Below, piece by piece: positions 27,447 to 35,338 of a DNA stretch of 64,000 nt. This DNA is from Streptomyces coacervatus. GTDB taxonomy: Bacteria; Actinomycetota; Actinomycetes; Streptomycetales; Streptomycetaceae. The notes under the pieces are model-generated. The model did no database searches and was not told the origin of the DNA. It saw nothing but the letters and a program-made list of their open reading frames with translations. The position numbers and the translations under genes are program-made. The stretch spans positions 310,001-374,000 of the forward strand of contig NZ_JARHTP010000003.1 of the NCBI RefSeq assembly GCF_029223485.1, given 5' to 3'. How positions within the stretch are numbered: the stretch's first letter is position 1; each line of letters begins with the position of its first letter.

Positions 27447-28408
27447 TGCGTTTCCTCCTCGACGCGGAGCAACTGGCCTTCGCCGCTTCGCTGAACGCGA
27501 TGCTTACGGCCGCGGACACGCCTTCGGTCGTACGGGACTGGAGCCGCGGCGACCACACGAGCGGCCGCGCGCTGTGGTCCCGTATAGCGGACGCGGGCGT
27601 CTTCGCACTGGCGGTCCCCGAGGAGTACGGCGGCCTGGGCCCCCGTCCCGTCGAACTCGCCGTTGCCTTCGTCGAGTTGGGGCGGCACGCGGTGCCGGGT
27701 CCGCTGGTGGAGACGGTCGCGGCGGCCGCGTTGTTCACCGAGCCGAGCCCGGCCGCGGGGCGTCTGCTCCCACCGCTGGCGTCGGGCGAGGCGATGGCGA
27801 CACTCGCGTACGAAGGTGCGTACGCGCTGGATGCGGACGTGGCGACCACCCGGATCTCCCTGACACCCGACGGTCCCCGGCTCACCCCCGGCCACGGCCC
27901 GGTGCGGCCCTCTCTCGACCCTGCCCGCCGGCTCTTCCCCCTGGCACCCGGCGGCGAGCTCCTCACCGCCGCGCCGCCCGTCGAGCACGCCCTCACCCAC
28001 GCGCGCCTCGCCACCGCCGCCCAGGCCCTCGGCGTCGGGATCGCGCTCCTCGACAGGACCGTCGCGTACGTCAGGCAGCGCACCCAGTTCGGCGTCCCCA
28101 TAGGTTCGTTCCAGGCGGTCAAGCACCGCCTGGCCGACGCGAAGATCGCGTTGGAGTTCGCGCGCCCCCTGCTGTTCGGCGCCGCGCTCACCATGACCCC
28201 CGCAGACGTCGCCGCCGCCAAGGTCACCGCGTGCGAGGCGGCGTACGCCACCGCGCGTACGGCCCTGCAGCTGCATGGCGCGATCGGCTACACGGCGGAG
28301 TACGACCTGTCCCTGTGGCTGGCCAAGGCTCGCGCTCTGCGCACCGCGTGGGGCGGACCGCAGGAGTGCCGGGACCTGGTTCTCAGTGGTGGTGATCGCC
28401 GCTGGTGA
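27446..28408 (+). CDS. ipdE2: Acyl-CoA dehydrogenase, FadE33/IpdE2-like subunit
   Basis: A 320-residue, short acyl-CoA dehydrogenase subunit. The middle beta domain is poorly conserved (residues about 115-170), whereas the C-terminal helical domain keeps RQRTQFGVPIGSFQAVKH (about 212-229; phosphate and FAD contacts) and QLHGAIGYTAEYDLSLWLA. This complements the upstream subunit, which lacks the RxQFG segment. It ends 26 bp inside the convergent cytochrome b gene. The name rests on pairing and cluster context; another steroid FadE pair (26-27 or 28-29) is less likely because those belong to side-chain clusters. Confidence 0.82.
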   Translation: MRFLLDAEQLAFAASLNAMLTAADTPSVVRDWSRGDHTSGRALWSRIADAGVFALAVPEEYGGLGPRPVELAVAFVELGRHAVPGPLVETVAAAALFTEPSPAAGRLLPPLASGEAMATLAYEGAYALDADVATTRISLTPDGPRLTPGHGPVRPSLDPARRLFPLAPGGELLTAAPPVEHALTHARLATAAQALGVGIALLDRTVAYVRQRTQFGVPIGSFQAVKHRLADAKIALEFARPLLFGAALTMTPADVAAAKVTACEAAYATARTALQLHGAIGYTAEYDLSLWLAKARALRTAWGGPQECRDLVLSGGDRRW

Positions 28409-30032
28409 GTTCCTTGTACTCCTCCGCCGTCGGCTTCGGGATGTGCGACTCGGACCCGAACATGACCCGGGCCAGCCGGGCCCGCACCCGCTGCCTGGGC
28501 TTGACCGGCCGCCGCACGCCGTTCGCGTCGACGAGCGGGCCGATCTCGTAGGGCGGGTTCTGCTCGTGCTGGGTGAGGGTGAACAGCTGGTCCTGCTCCA
28601 GGGGTTCGTGGACCTCGACGAACTCGCCGTGCGGCAGCCGTTTGATGGTGCCGCTCTCCCTGCCGTGCAGCACCTTGTCCCGGTCCCGGCGCTGCAGACC
28701 CATACAGATCCGCTTGGTGACGAGGAACGTGACGACCGGCGCCAGGAAGAAGGAGATACGTACGAACCAGGTGATCGCGTTGATGGACAGATGCAGATGT
28801 GTGGCCACGATGTCGTTGCCGCCGCCGATCAGCAGCACCGCGTACACGCTCAGCCAGGCCGCGCCCAGACCGGTGCGGACGGGCGCGTTGCGCGGCCGGT
28901 CCAGGATGTGGTGCTCGCGTTTGTCGCCGGTGATCCACGCCTCGACGAAGGGATACACACCGAGGGCGAGCAGGATCAGCGGGAAGAGCGAGAAGGGGAT
29001 GAAGACGCCGGGCTCCAGCGTGTGGCCCCAGAAGTTGAGCTCCCATCCCGGCATCACCCGGATCAGGCCCTCGGAGAAGCCCAGATACCAGTCGGGCTGG
29101 GCGCCGGTGGTCACCAGATCCGGCCGGTAGGGGCCGAAGGCCCACACGGGGTTGATGCTGGCGATGCCGCCCATGAACGCCAGCACACCGAAGACGAGGA
29201 AGAAGAAGCCGCCCGCCTTGGCCATGTAGACCGGCAGGAAGGGCATCCCGATCACGGACTTCTGGTCCCGTCCGGGCCCCGGGTACTGCGTGTGCTTGTG
29301 GTAGAAGACCAGGATCAGATGGGCTACGACCAGGCCCAGCATGATCCCCGGCAGCAGCAGGACATGGATCGGGAAGAGCCGCGAGATGATGTCGTGCCCC
29401 GGGAACTCCCCGCCGAACAGGAACATCGACAGATACGTCCCGACGATCGGGATCGACAGGATCGCGCCGTCGGCGAAGCGGATTCCGGTGCCGGACAGCA
29501 GGTCGTCGGGGAGCGAGTAGCCGGTCAGGCCGGTGATGATGCCGAGCATCAGCAGGGTCCAGCCGAACAGCCAGTTGATCTCGCGCGGTTTGCGGAAGGC
29601 TCCGGTGAAGAACACCCGCATCATGTGGATCAGCATGCCGGCGATGAAGACCACGGCGGCCCAGTGGTGGATCTGCCGGATCAGCAGCCCGCCGCGCACA
29701 TCGAAGCTGATGTCGAGCGTGGACTCGTAGGCCCGGGTCATCGGGATGCCGTTGAGCGGGGTGTACGTGCCGTGGTAGATCACCTCGACGCCGCTCGGCT
29801 CGAAGAACAGGGTGAGATAGATGCCGGTGAGGATCAGGATGATGAAGCTGTAGAGGCAGATCTCCCCCAGCATGAAGGACGGGTGGTCCGGGAAGACCTT
29901 GCGCATATTGGCTTTGGCCAGCCCGTACAGCCCGAGCCGCCCGTCGGCCCAGTCCGCGAGCTTCTCGCCCGCGCCCGCCGGCTCCCTGCGCGCGGAGCCG
30001 GCCGCCTCGTTCCCCGATCGTGCGCCGTCCAT
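28383..30032 (-). CDS. Orphan cytochrome b subunit of a bc1-type complex (QcrB-like)
   Basis: A 549-residue multi-pass membrane protein of the cytochrome b/b6 family. The heme-ligand His pairs are visible in RQIHHWAAVVFIAGMLIH (TM2) and FPIHVLLLPGIMLGLVVAH (TM4), and the quinol-oxidation-site motif is PDWY (in GAQPDWYLGF), as in actinobacteria. A cytoplasmic C-terminal extension of about 120 residues, also typical of actinobacterial QcrB, ends in three histidines. The start ATG 30032 follows CGGGGAGG. QcrA and QcrC genes are absent here, so it is not the main qcrCAB operon; it is a second, isolated cytochrome b paralogue. Its 3' end overlaps the convergent acyl-CoA dehydrogenase by 26 bp. All key residues are kept, so it is likely functional. 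Confidence 0.9.
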   Translation of the reverse strand: MDGARSGNEAAGSARREPAGAGEKLADWADGRLGLYGLAKANMRKVFPDHPSFMLGEICLYSFIILILTGIYLTLFFEPSGVEVIYHGTYTPLNGIPMTRAYESTLDISFDVRGGLLIRQIHHWAAVVFIAGMLIHMMRVFFTGAFRKPREINWLFGWTLLMLGIITGLTGYSLPDDLLSGTGIRFADGAILSIPIVGTYLSMFLFGGEFPGHDIISRLFPIHVLLLPGIMLGLVVAHLILVFYHKHTQYPGPGRDQKSVIGMPFLPVYMAKAGGFFFLVFGVLAFMGGIASINPVWAFGPYRPDLVTTGAQPDWYLGFSEGLIRVMPGWELNFWGHTLEPGVFIPFSLFPLILLALGVYPFVEAWITGDKREHHILDRPRNAPVRTGLGAAWLSVYAVLLIGGGNDIVATHLHLSINAITWFVRISFFLAPVVTFLVTKRICMGLQRRDRDKVLHGRESGTIKRLPHGEFVEVHEPLEQDQLFTLTQHEQNPPYEIGPLVDANGVRRPVKPRQRVRARLARVMFGSESHIPKPTAEEYKELTSGDHHH

Positions 30033-30135
30033 ATGTTCGTCGCCTCCCCGTAGGATCATCCTCAGGGTGGCACGGCGTCCCGGGTAAGCCAACGGTGAGA
30101 GCAGCCGTACGAGTGACTGCCGCCGGGCACCGGCC

Positions 30136-30861
30136 TCAGGCCGGCCGCACGATCCCCTGCGCCCGCGCCGCCGCCAGCCACATCGGGAACTCCCCGACCA
30201 GCCGGTCGTACAGCTCCGCGTCGGACACCTGCCCCGGATCCGACCCGGCGTGGAAGAACCCGGCGTTGTCGACGACCCGCTTGTGCGGCACCGCCAGCTC
30301 GTCGAGCTTGCGCAGGAAGTCGAACTGCTTGCTGCCAGGGTCTCCGAAGCCCACGAACTGCCAGAACAGCGGCAGCCCGGCCGCCTTGCACAGATAGCGT
30401 TCCGCGGCGAGCTTGTTGATCGGGCCGCCGTCGGTCTGGAAGACGACCAGCGCGGGGGCCGTGGAGCCGCTGTCGAGGTAGTGGTCGATCACGGCGTCCA
30501 TCGCCAGGTGGTAGCTGGTCCTGCCCATGTGTCCGAGCCCGGCCGCGATCTTCTCGATCCGTCCCCGGTGTCCGGCGAGGTCGATGTCCGACACAGCGTC
30601 GACGTCCGTCGAGAAGAACACGACGGGCACGGTCCCGTCGTCGTCGAGATGCGCCGACAGCCCCAGCACCCGGTCGGCAAGGGCCTGCACACTGCCGTCC
30701 TGGTAGTACGGCTTCATCGACCCGGAGTAGTCGACGACGAGGTACACCGCGGCCCGCAGCCCGTCCAGCCCGTGCTTCTGCAGCGACACTCCGGCACTCT
30801 TGTACAGGCTGACCAGCGCGGGTGCCGTCTCCTCCACCTTGCGAAGACTGATCGCCGCCAT
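30136..30861 (-). CDS. VWA-domain protein, TerF-like
   Basis: A 241-residue protein almost wholly made of a von Willebrand A domain with a complete metal-ion adhesion site: DYSGSM (44-49), the Thr in GRTSYHLAM (about 135) and QTDGGP (about 161). It resembles the VWA domain of TerF and related proteins of the tellurite/stress (ter) group; no ter partners are adjacent. No signal peptide, so cytoplasmic. Start ATG 30861 has GGGGGAG seven bases upstream. It is divergent from the rhomboid gene and 103 bp from the cytochrome b start on the same strand. Function unknown beyond metal-dependent protein binding. Confidence 0.85.
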   Translation of the reverse strand: MAAISLRKVEETAPALVSLYKSAGVSLQKHGLDGLRAAVYLVVDYSGSMKPYYQDGSVQALADRVLGLSAHLDDDGTVPVVFFSTDVDAVSDIDLAGHRGRIEKIAAGLGHMGRTSYHLAMDAVIDHYLDSGSTAPALVVFQTDGGPINKLAAERYLCKAAGLPLFWQFVGFGDPGSKQFDFLRKLDELAVPHKRVVDNAGFFHAGSDPGQVSDAELYDRLVGEFPMWLAAARAQGIVRPA

Positions 30862-31006
30862 ACGACTCCCCCTCGATCACCAAAACCAGCTGCCGAGGTT
30901 ACGTCACTCCGACCCCACCCCACCCTCCGGCCACAGGTGTTCGCTATTTTGTTCGCCGCCGTCCCCACCGGCTCGCCGCCCGTCCCACCCCTCCGAGGAG
31001 CCGGCT

Positions 31007-31918
31007 GTGGAATCCGAGTCCACCGTCACCACCTGCTACCGCCATCCCAAGGTGGAGTCCCACGTCCGGTGCACCCGCTGCGACCGGTACATCTGCCCGG
31101 ACTGCATGCGGGAGGCGGCCGTCGGCCACCAGTGCGTGGAGTGCGTGAAGGAGGGTGCGCGGTCGGTGCGGCAGGCGCGTACGGCGTTCGGCGGCCGGAT
31201 CACGACGGCGCCCCTGGTGACGTACGTCCTGATCGGGCTCAATGTGCTCGCTTACCTGGGCGAGTTGGTGCGGCCGTCGATCGTGGACAAGTTCGAGATG
31301 CTGGGCCGCGGGCTGGTCGGGCCGGACGGCGGCCACTACATGTGGGCGGCCAACCACCCCTCGGACTACCACGCCGAAGGGCTCGTCGCCGGGGAGTGGT
31401 ACCGCCTGCTGACCGGCGCGTTCCTGCATCTGCCGGTCGCCGAGGGGACGTTCGGGATCATGCACATCGTGATGAACATGGTGTCGCTGTGGAACATCGG
31501 CCGGGTGGTGGAGTCCCAGCTGGGCCGGATCCGCTACATCACGCTCTACCTGCTGTCCGCGCTCGGCGGCTCGGTCCTGGTCCTGCTGATCGCGCCGGAC
31601 ACCCCCACGCTCGGCGCGTCCGGCGCGATCTTCGGCCTCGGGGCGGCGTACTACGTGTTGGCCCGCCGCCTCGGCGCCGACATGAGCCAGGTCAACCGTT
31701 TTATGTCGGGCCTGCTGCTGTGGCTGGTGCTCTCCGCGTTCGTCACGTCCTGGCAGGGCCACCTCGGCGGCCTGCTGGCGGGCGGCGTGGTGACACTCTC
31801 GTACGCCTATGCACCCCGCGACGGCCGCCGCTCCCTGATCCAGGCGGGCGCCTGCGTCGCCCTGCTGGCGCTGCTGGTGATCCTGACGGTCGCCAAGGTC
31901 ACGCAACTGACCGCCTGA
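31007..31918 (+). CDS. Rhomboid intramembrane serine protease with N-terminal zinc finger
   Basis: A 303-residue membrane protein. Residues 7-45 form a B-box/zinc-binding module (CYRHP ... CTRC ... CPDCM ... HQCVECV). After it come at least six membrane segments with the rhomboid marks: HIVMNMVSLWNIG in TM2, the catalytic Ser in LGASGAIFG (about 204) and the catalytic His in WQGHLGGLLAG (about 251). It should cut transmembrane helices of unknown partners in the plasma membrane. GTG 31007 is chosen because GAGGAG ends six bases before it. It stands alone. Confidence 0.93.
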   Translation: MESESTVTTCYRHPKVESHVRCTRCDRYICPDCMREAAVGHQCVECVKEGARSVRQARTAFGGRITTAPLVTYVLIGLNVLAYLGELVRPSIVDKFEMLGRGLVGPDGGHYMWAANHPSDYHAEGLVAGEWYRLLTGAFLHLPVAEGTFGIMHIVMNMVSLWNIGRVVESQLGRIRYITLYLLSALGGSVLVLLIAPDTPTLGASGAIFGLGAAYYVLARRLGADMSQVNRFMSGLLLWLVLSAFVTSWQGHLGGLLAGGVVTLSYAYAPRDGRRSLIQAGACVALLALLVILTVAKVTQLTA

Positions 31919-31970
31919 GCGGCCCCGGCACCGCCCAGGGCTTCGTGGCCGGTGCCGGGAACAAGGCCGC

Positions 31971-33020
31971 CTAGCCTCCGCCCCACTTCTCCCGCAGCAC
32001 CTCCTCCGCCGGTTTCCCGTGCGGGGTGTACGCCAGCCGCACGGGCGTCTCGCCGCTGTCGGGCCAGTCGTCCCACATCCACCAGCACACGCCGACCCAC
32101 CAGCGTCGGCCGGTGAAGGAATCCAGCAACGCCCGGTAGGCGGCGGCCTGTTCGGCGGGGGCTGTGTGCCCGCTGACGGTCCAGGAGTACGGGGCGGTCG
32201 TGGAGCCGCGCTGGCTGACGTAACCGGCCTCGGTGAACAGGATGCGGCGGCCCTGGTGCCCGGCGTACGCCGCGAGTTCCTTCCTGATCGGCTCCCAGGC
32301 GCGGCGCAGCCGGCCGGTGTCGGCGGTGGGGTGGTCGGACAGCGGCCAGTAGGCGTCGATGCCGATCAGGTCGAGGTCCTTCCAGAAGCGGATCTTCTTG
32401 TACTCGTCGTAGTTGGCGGCGTAGGTCAGGGGGCCGTCGTAGTGGTCACGGACGTCCTTGATGACGTCCCGCCAGTCGGTCGAGTCGCCGGAGACTCCGG
32501 CGAGTTCGGTGCCGACCGCGAACTGCTCGGCCCCGGTGTCCGCGGCGAGGTCGGCGTAGTGGGTGATGAAGCGGCGGTACGAGGTGAACCAGGCGGCGCG
32601 GTCGCGGGGACGGATCTCGGCGCGGTCGGCGTCGCCGGGCAGGTCGATGTGCGGCTTGATCATCACCTTGAGGCCGAGTGCGTGCGCCCGGCGCACGATG
32701 TCGCGCAGGCTGGTGTCGCTCGCGGTCTCCTGGGTGGTGTGCATGCCGGAGTCGGTGCGGCGCTTCTGGTACCAGGTCGGGGTGAAGGTGACCCAGCGGG
32801 CGCCGGTGGCCCGGATGCCGCGCAGATAGCGGTCGGCGGCCGGGCTGTCGTAGTCGGTGCGGTACCAGGAGGGCAGGGCGATGCCGCGCATGGCCGGACT
32901 CTCCTTGCCGGGTCCGCCGGTGTCCGTGTCCTTGGCCGCGCTGTCGGTCGTACACCCCGTCGCGGCGAGGAGGACCGCCGCCACACAGGCGACGGTCCTC
33001 CTCCTGGTGTGTGCCCTCAC
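31971..33020 (-). CDS. Lipoprotein with TIM-barrel glycoside hydrolase domain (GH113-like)
   Basis: A 349-residue lipoprotein: a basic N-terminus, hydrophobic stretch and lipobox LAATGC with Cys23, then a TIM-barrel domain. Segments such as MRGIALPSWYRTDY, LGLKVMIKPHIDLPGD, VGTELAG (likely acid/base Glu), DLIGIDAYWPLSDHP and ILFTEAGYVSQRG (likely nucleophile Glu) fit the GH113/beta-mannanase-like clan A hydrolases. It would act outside the membrane on a polysaccharide. Start GTG 33020 overlaps the stop of the DUF2334 gene (GTGA), so the two are one operon. In this locus it may trim or release the polymer made by the divergent GT2 synthase. The family number is a best guess. Confidence 0.82.
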   Translation of the reverse strand: MRAHTRRRTVACVAAVLLAATGCTTDSAAKDTDTGGPGKESPAMRGIALPSWYRTDYDSPAADRYLRGIRATGARWVTFTPTWYQKRRTDSGMHTTQETASDTSLRDIVRRAHALGLKVMIKPHIDLPGDADRAEIRPRDRAAWFTSYRRFITHYADLAADTGAEQFAVGTELAGVSGDSTDWRDVIKDVRDHYDGPLTYAANYDEYKKIRFWKDLDLIGIDAYWPLSDHPTADTGRLRRAWEPIRKELAAYAGHQGRRILFTEAGYVSQRGSTTAPYSWTVSGHTAPAEQAAAYRALLDSFTGRRWWVGVCWWMWDDWPDSGETPVRLAYTPHGKPAEEVLREKWGGG

Positions 33021-34876
33021 AGGCTGCTCGGGCTGACGAAGGTGTAGCCCAGCGCCTTGATGCCGTCGATCGTGTCCTTGAGCGGCTGGGTCGGGTAGTA
33101 GGGGTGGTAGAAGAAGCTGGCGAATCCGTCGCGGACGGCCAGGTTGGCCTTGGCCGCGGCGATGAGGTCGGCGGGCAGCCGCGGCGGGTGGTTGTTGTAG
33201 GCCACCGGCTCGTAGTTCCCGATGTCCTCCGGCAGCACCTTGGTCCCGTACACGTCCTTCACCACGTACGGGAAGAACTGCCCGATGAACACGTTGGGAC
33301 CTGCGGAGTTGCCGCTGAGCGTGCCCGAGAAGTACAGCGAACGCTCCAGGCGCGCCGAGAAGTTGGAGCTGAACACCTTGTAGTCGGCGGCGGAACCCGC
33401 GTAGTGCGGGGTGGTCCACAGCGTCGGCTTCGGCAGCCCGGCAGCGGTGAACTGGGCCAGCGCGCTGGTGATCCGGCTCTGCGCCCAGACGGTGGAGTCC
33501 TCGGCGACCGGGCCGTCGTAGACGACGTTGTTCGCCGCGTCGACGTGCGCCCGGTAGAACTCGAAGTCGTCGCCGGTGACGCCGTCGTAGGGGTTGGCGA
33601 TGTTGCTGTACTGGTGCGTGTAGCCGTGGTCCATCAGGACCGCGCCCCTGGCCAGCATGTACTTCAGGGCGCTGACCACCTGCGGGCGCTGGGCGAGCGT
33701 GATCGTCTGCGGGACGCCGTTGTTGTAGTAGCCGTTCGGGTCCGTGTAGGTGGGGATCACGTTGATGCCGTAGGGGATGTTCTGCGACTTGAGGTAGTCG
33801 GCCGTCGTCCGGAGTTCGGTGGGATCCGAGTCGGGGCTGATGTCCTCCAGTCGTACGACCGCGCGGTGCCGTTCGGTCGTGGCCGGCGCGAGGGCGTCGA
33901 ACATGAGGTCCTCGATGACGATGACGCGGTCGCTCTCGGAGACGTACGCGAAGGGGATCTCACCGATGTAGGTGAGGTTGGAGGAGCGGATCGCCCACCC
34001 GAAGGTGTGCCCGTTCGAGGTGTCCAGTCCCTCCGCGAGCCTGGTGACCGCGGGATATCCGGTGCCCGTGAGGACATTGGGGCGCAGCACGCCGCCGTCC
34101 TGACCTGCCGGGATGTTCCGGGTGAGGGCCTGGTTCTTGTACGTCACCTGCGTCACGGTGCCGATCGAACCGCCGTCCTCGTAGTACGACGTCGTCGGGT
34201 CCCAGCCGTACTTCTGGGTGAAGGCGGTTACGCCCGTGGAGTTCGCCATGTTCCAGATGTTGTCGCCCACCCAGATCACCGGCTTGGTGCTCGCCGCGGC
34301 GTCGGCGTAGAACGCGGCCGGGATCGCGTCCGGGATGTCGCCGCCGTAGTAGGTCGAGCCGAGGTAGATCACGGCCGAGTAGGAGTTGATCATTCCGGCG
34401 GTGTACTGCTGGACGGGCTTGGCCGTCACGGTGCCGAAGTGACCTGCGAGATTGGCCGTGGCCATGGCGTACAGCTCGCCCAACTGGCCATAGGGTCCTG
34501 CGGTGTCGTAGAGGACGAGGGTGGTCGGGTCGGCCGCGGCGGCGACGGGCGCGGGCCGCAGCAGGGCCGCCTGCCGGGTGAGCGCCGTGGCGGTGCGGAC
34601 CGGTAAGCCGGCCGCGGCCGACAGCGCCGAGCCCTTCGAGTGCGGCTTGGCATGGCGCGCCTCGTCGGCCTTGAGCTGGACCTTCGCCCAGCCCTTGAGG
34701 TCGACATGGCTCATTCCGGATTTGCCGCCGACGGCTTCATGGCCGTGCCCGTGTCCGTGGCCGACGGCCTGGGCGTTCGCGGCCAGAAAAGTGCCGCTCA
34801 GCAGGGCGGCGAGCAGCAGAAGAACCACGGAAATCTTCGAGAGTCCTCGTCCCCGAGGACGGATCATTGATCTCAC
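33017..34876 (-). CDS. Secreted DUF2334 (polysaccharide deacetylase-like) protein
   Basis: A 619-residue exported protein with a long basic signal region (residues 1-37, ending LAANAQA), a His-rich stretch GHGHGHGHE (about 39-47), a Rossmann-like segment (about 110-330), and a DUF2334 domain (about 330-560). The DUF2334 part shows VVRLEDISPDSDP, VLMDHGYTHQ and TTPHYAGS, whose Asp and His residues parallel the metal site of NodB-type deacetylases. Start GTG 34876 is favoured by GGGGGGAAAG just upstream; ATG 34867 is possible. It precedes the lipoprotein hydrolase and is divergent from the glycosyltransferase operon, which makes de-N-acetylation of an exported polymer the most reasonable role. 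Confidence 0.85.
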   Translation of the reverse strand: MRSMIRPRGRGLSKISVVLLLLAALLSGTFLAANAQAVGHGHGHGHEAVGGKSGMSHVDLKGWAKVQLKADEARHAKPHSKGSALSAAAGLPVRTATALTRQAALLRPAPVAAAADPTTLVLYDTAGPYGQLGELYAMATANLAGHFGTVTAKPVQQYTAGMINSYSAVIYLGSTYYGGDIPDAIPAAFYADAAASTKPVIWVGDNIWNMANSTGVTAFTQKYGWDPTTSYYEDGGSIGTVTQVTYKNQALTRNIPAGQDGGVLRPNVLTGTGYPAVTRLAEGLDTSNGHTFGWAIRSSNLTYIGEIPFAYVSESDRVIVIEDLMFDALAPATTERHRAVVRLEDISPDSDPTELRTTADYLKSQNIPYGINVIPTYTDPNGYYNNGVPQTITLAQRPQVVSALKYMLARGAVLMDHGYTHQYSNIANPYDGVTGDDFEFYRAHVDAANNVVYDGPVAEDSTVWAQSRITSALAQFTAAGLPKPTLWTTPHYAGSAADYKVFSSNFSARLERSLYFSGTLSGNSAGPNVFIGQFFPYVVKDVYGTKVLPEDIGNYEPVAYNNHPPRLPADLIAAAKANLAVRDGFASFFYHPYYPTQPLKDTIDGIKALGYTFVSPSSL

Positions 34877-35014
34877 GATCTTTCCCCCCACTTTGCCAAT
34901 CATTGGCAAAGGTTTTTCCGAATAGGAAGTCACCGATTCTTGTGCGCGATCAAGAAGGGTGTCAATGGGTCGAAAGGTGAATTCCTGGAGTGGTATACGA
35001 CTCCATCAGAAGAT

Positions 35015-35056
35015 AGGACATGTCCTTTTTCCTCATACTCTCCCGACTCGGTCGGG
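35015..35056. promoter_or_regulatory. Two palindromes in the divergent promoter of the polysaccharide locus
   Basis: AGGACATGTCCT (35015-35026) is a perfect 12-bp palindrome; CCCGAC-TCG-GTCGGG (35042-35056) has perfect 6-bp arms. Both lie in an unusually AT-rich 219-bp gap between the DUF2334 gene and the small membrane protein gene. They are candidate operators for one or both operons; the binding proteins are unknown. Confidence 0.5.
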
Positions 35057-35095
35057 ACGTCTGCTACGTTCACTTTCGCGCGATGGGGACGCGCT

Positions 35096-35338
35096 GTGAA
35101 AAATGGGGGGAAGATGTACGGACGACCCGCTTTGGGGACACTGTTACCCCTGGCAGGGGCGATGGCGGCACCCGAGGCAATACCGGGGCTGCCTCTGGCC
35201 AAAGCCTTACAGGCTGCGGCCGGGGCGGGATTCCTGCTCTATTGCCTGACGGCCTGTCTGATTCTGCTGGCCCGGATACGACTGCGCCGACAGGCGCACA
35301 GAGTGCAGGCCGACACCGGGAGCGGCCATGATCACTGA
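35096..35338 (+). CDS. Small membrane protein preceding the GT2 synthase
   Basis: About 80 residues with two hydrophobic segments (LGTLLPLAGAMAAPEAIPGL and AGAGFLLYCLTACLILLARI) and a basic, hydrophilic end. It overlaps the GT2 start by 11 bp, so the two are translationally coupled. By position and size it recalls the small membrane partners of processive synthases (IcaD/PgaD type), but I see no sequence match. The start is uncertain: GTG 35096 or ATG 35114; the latter has GGGGGG only three bases upstream. Confidence 0.65.
   Translation: MKNGGKMYGRPALGTLLPLAGAMAAPEAIPGLPLAKALQAAAGAGFLLYCLTACLILLARIRLRRQAHRVQADTGSGHDH

Noticed and set aside
18266..28408. Recent horizontal transfer of the steroid cluster
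   Set aside because: Codon use and GC content look like the neighbours, and no integrase, transposase or attachment site flanks it; only comparison across genomes could show an old transfer.
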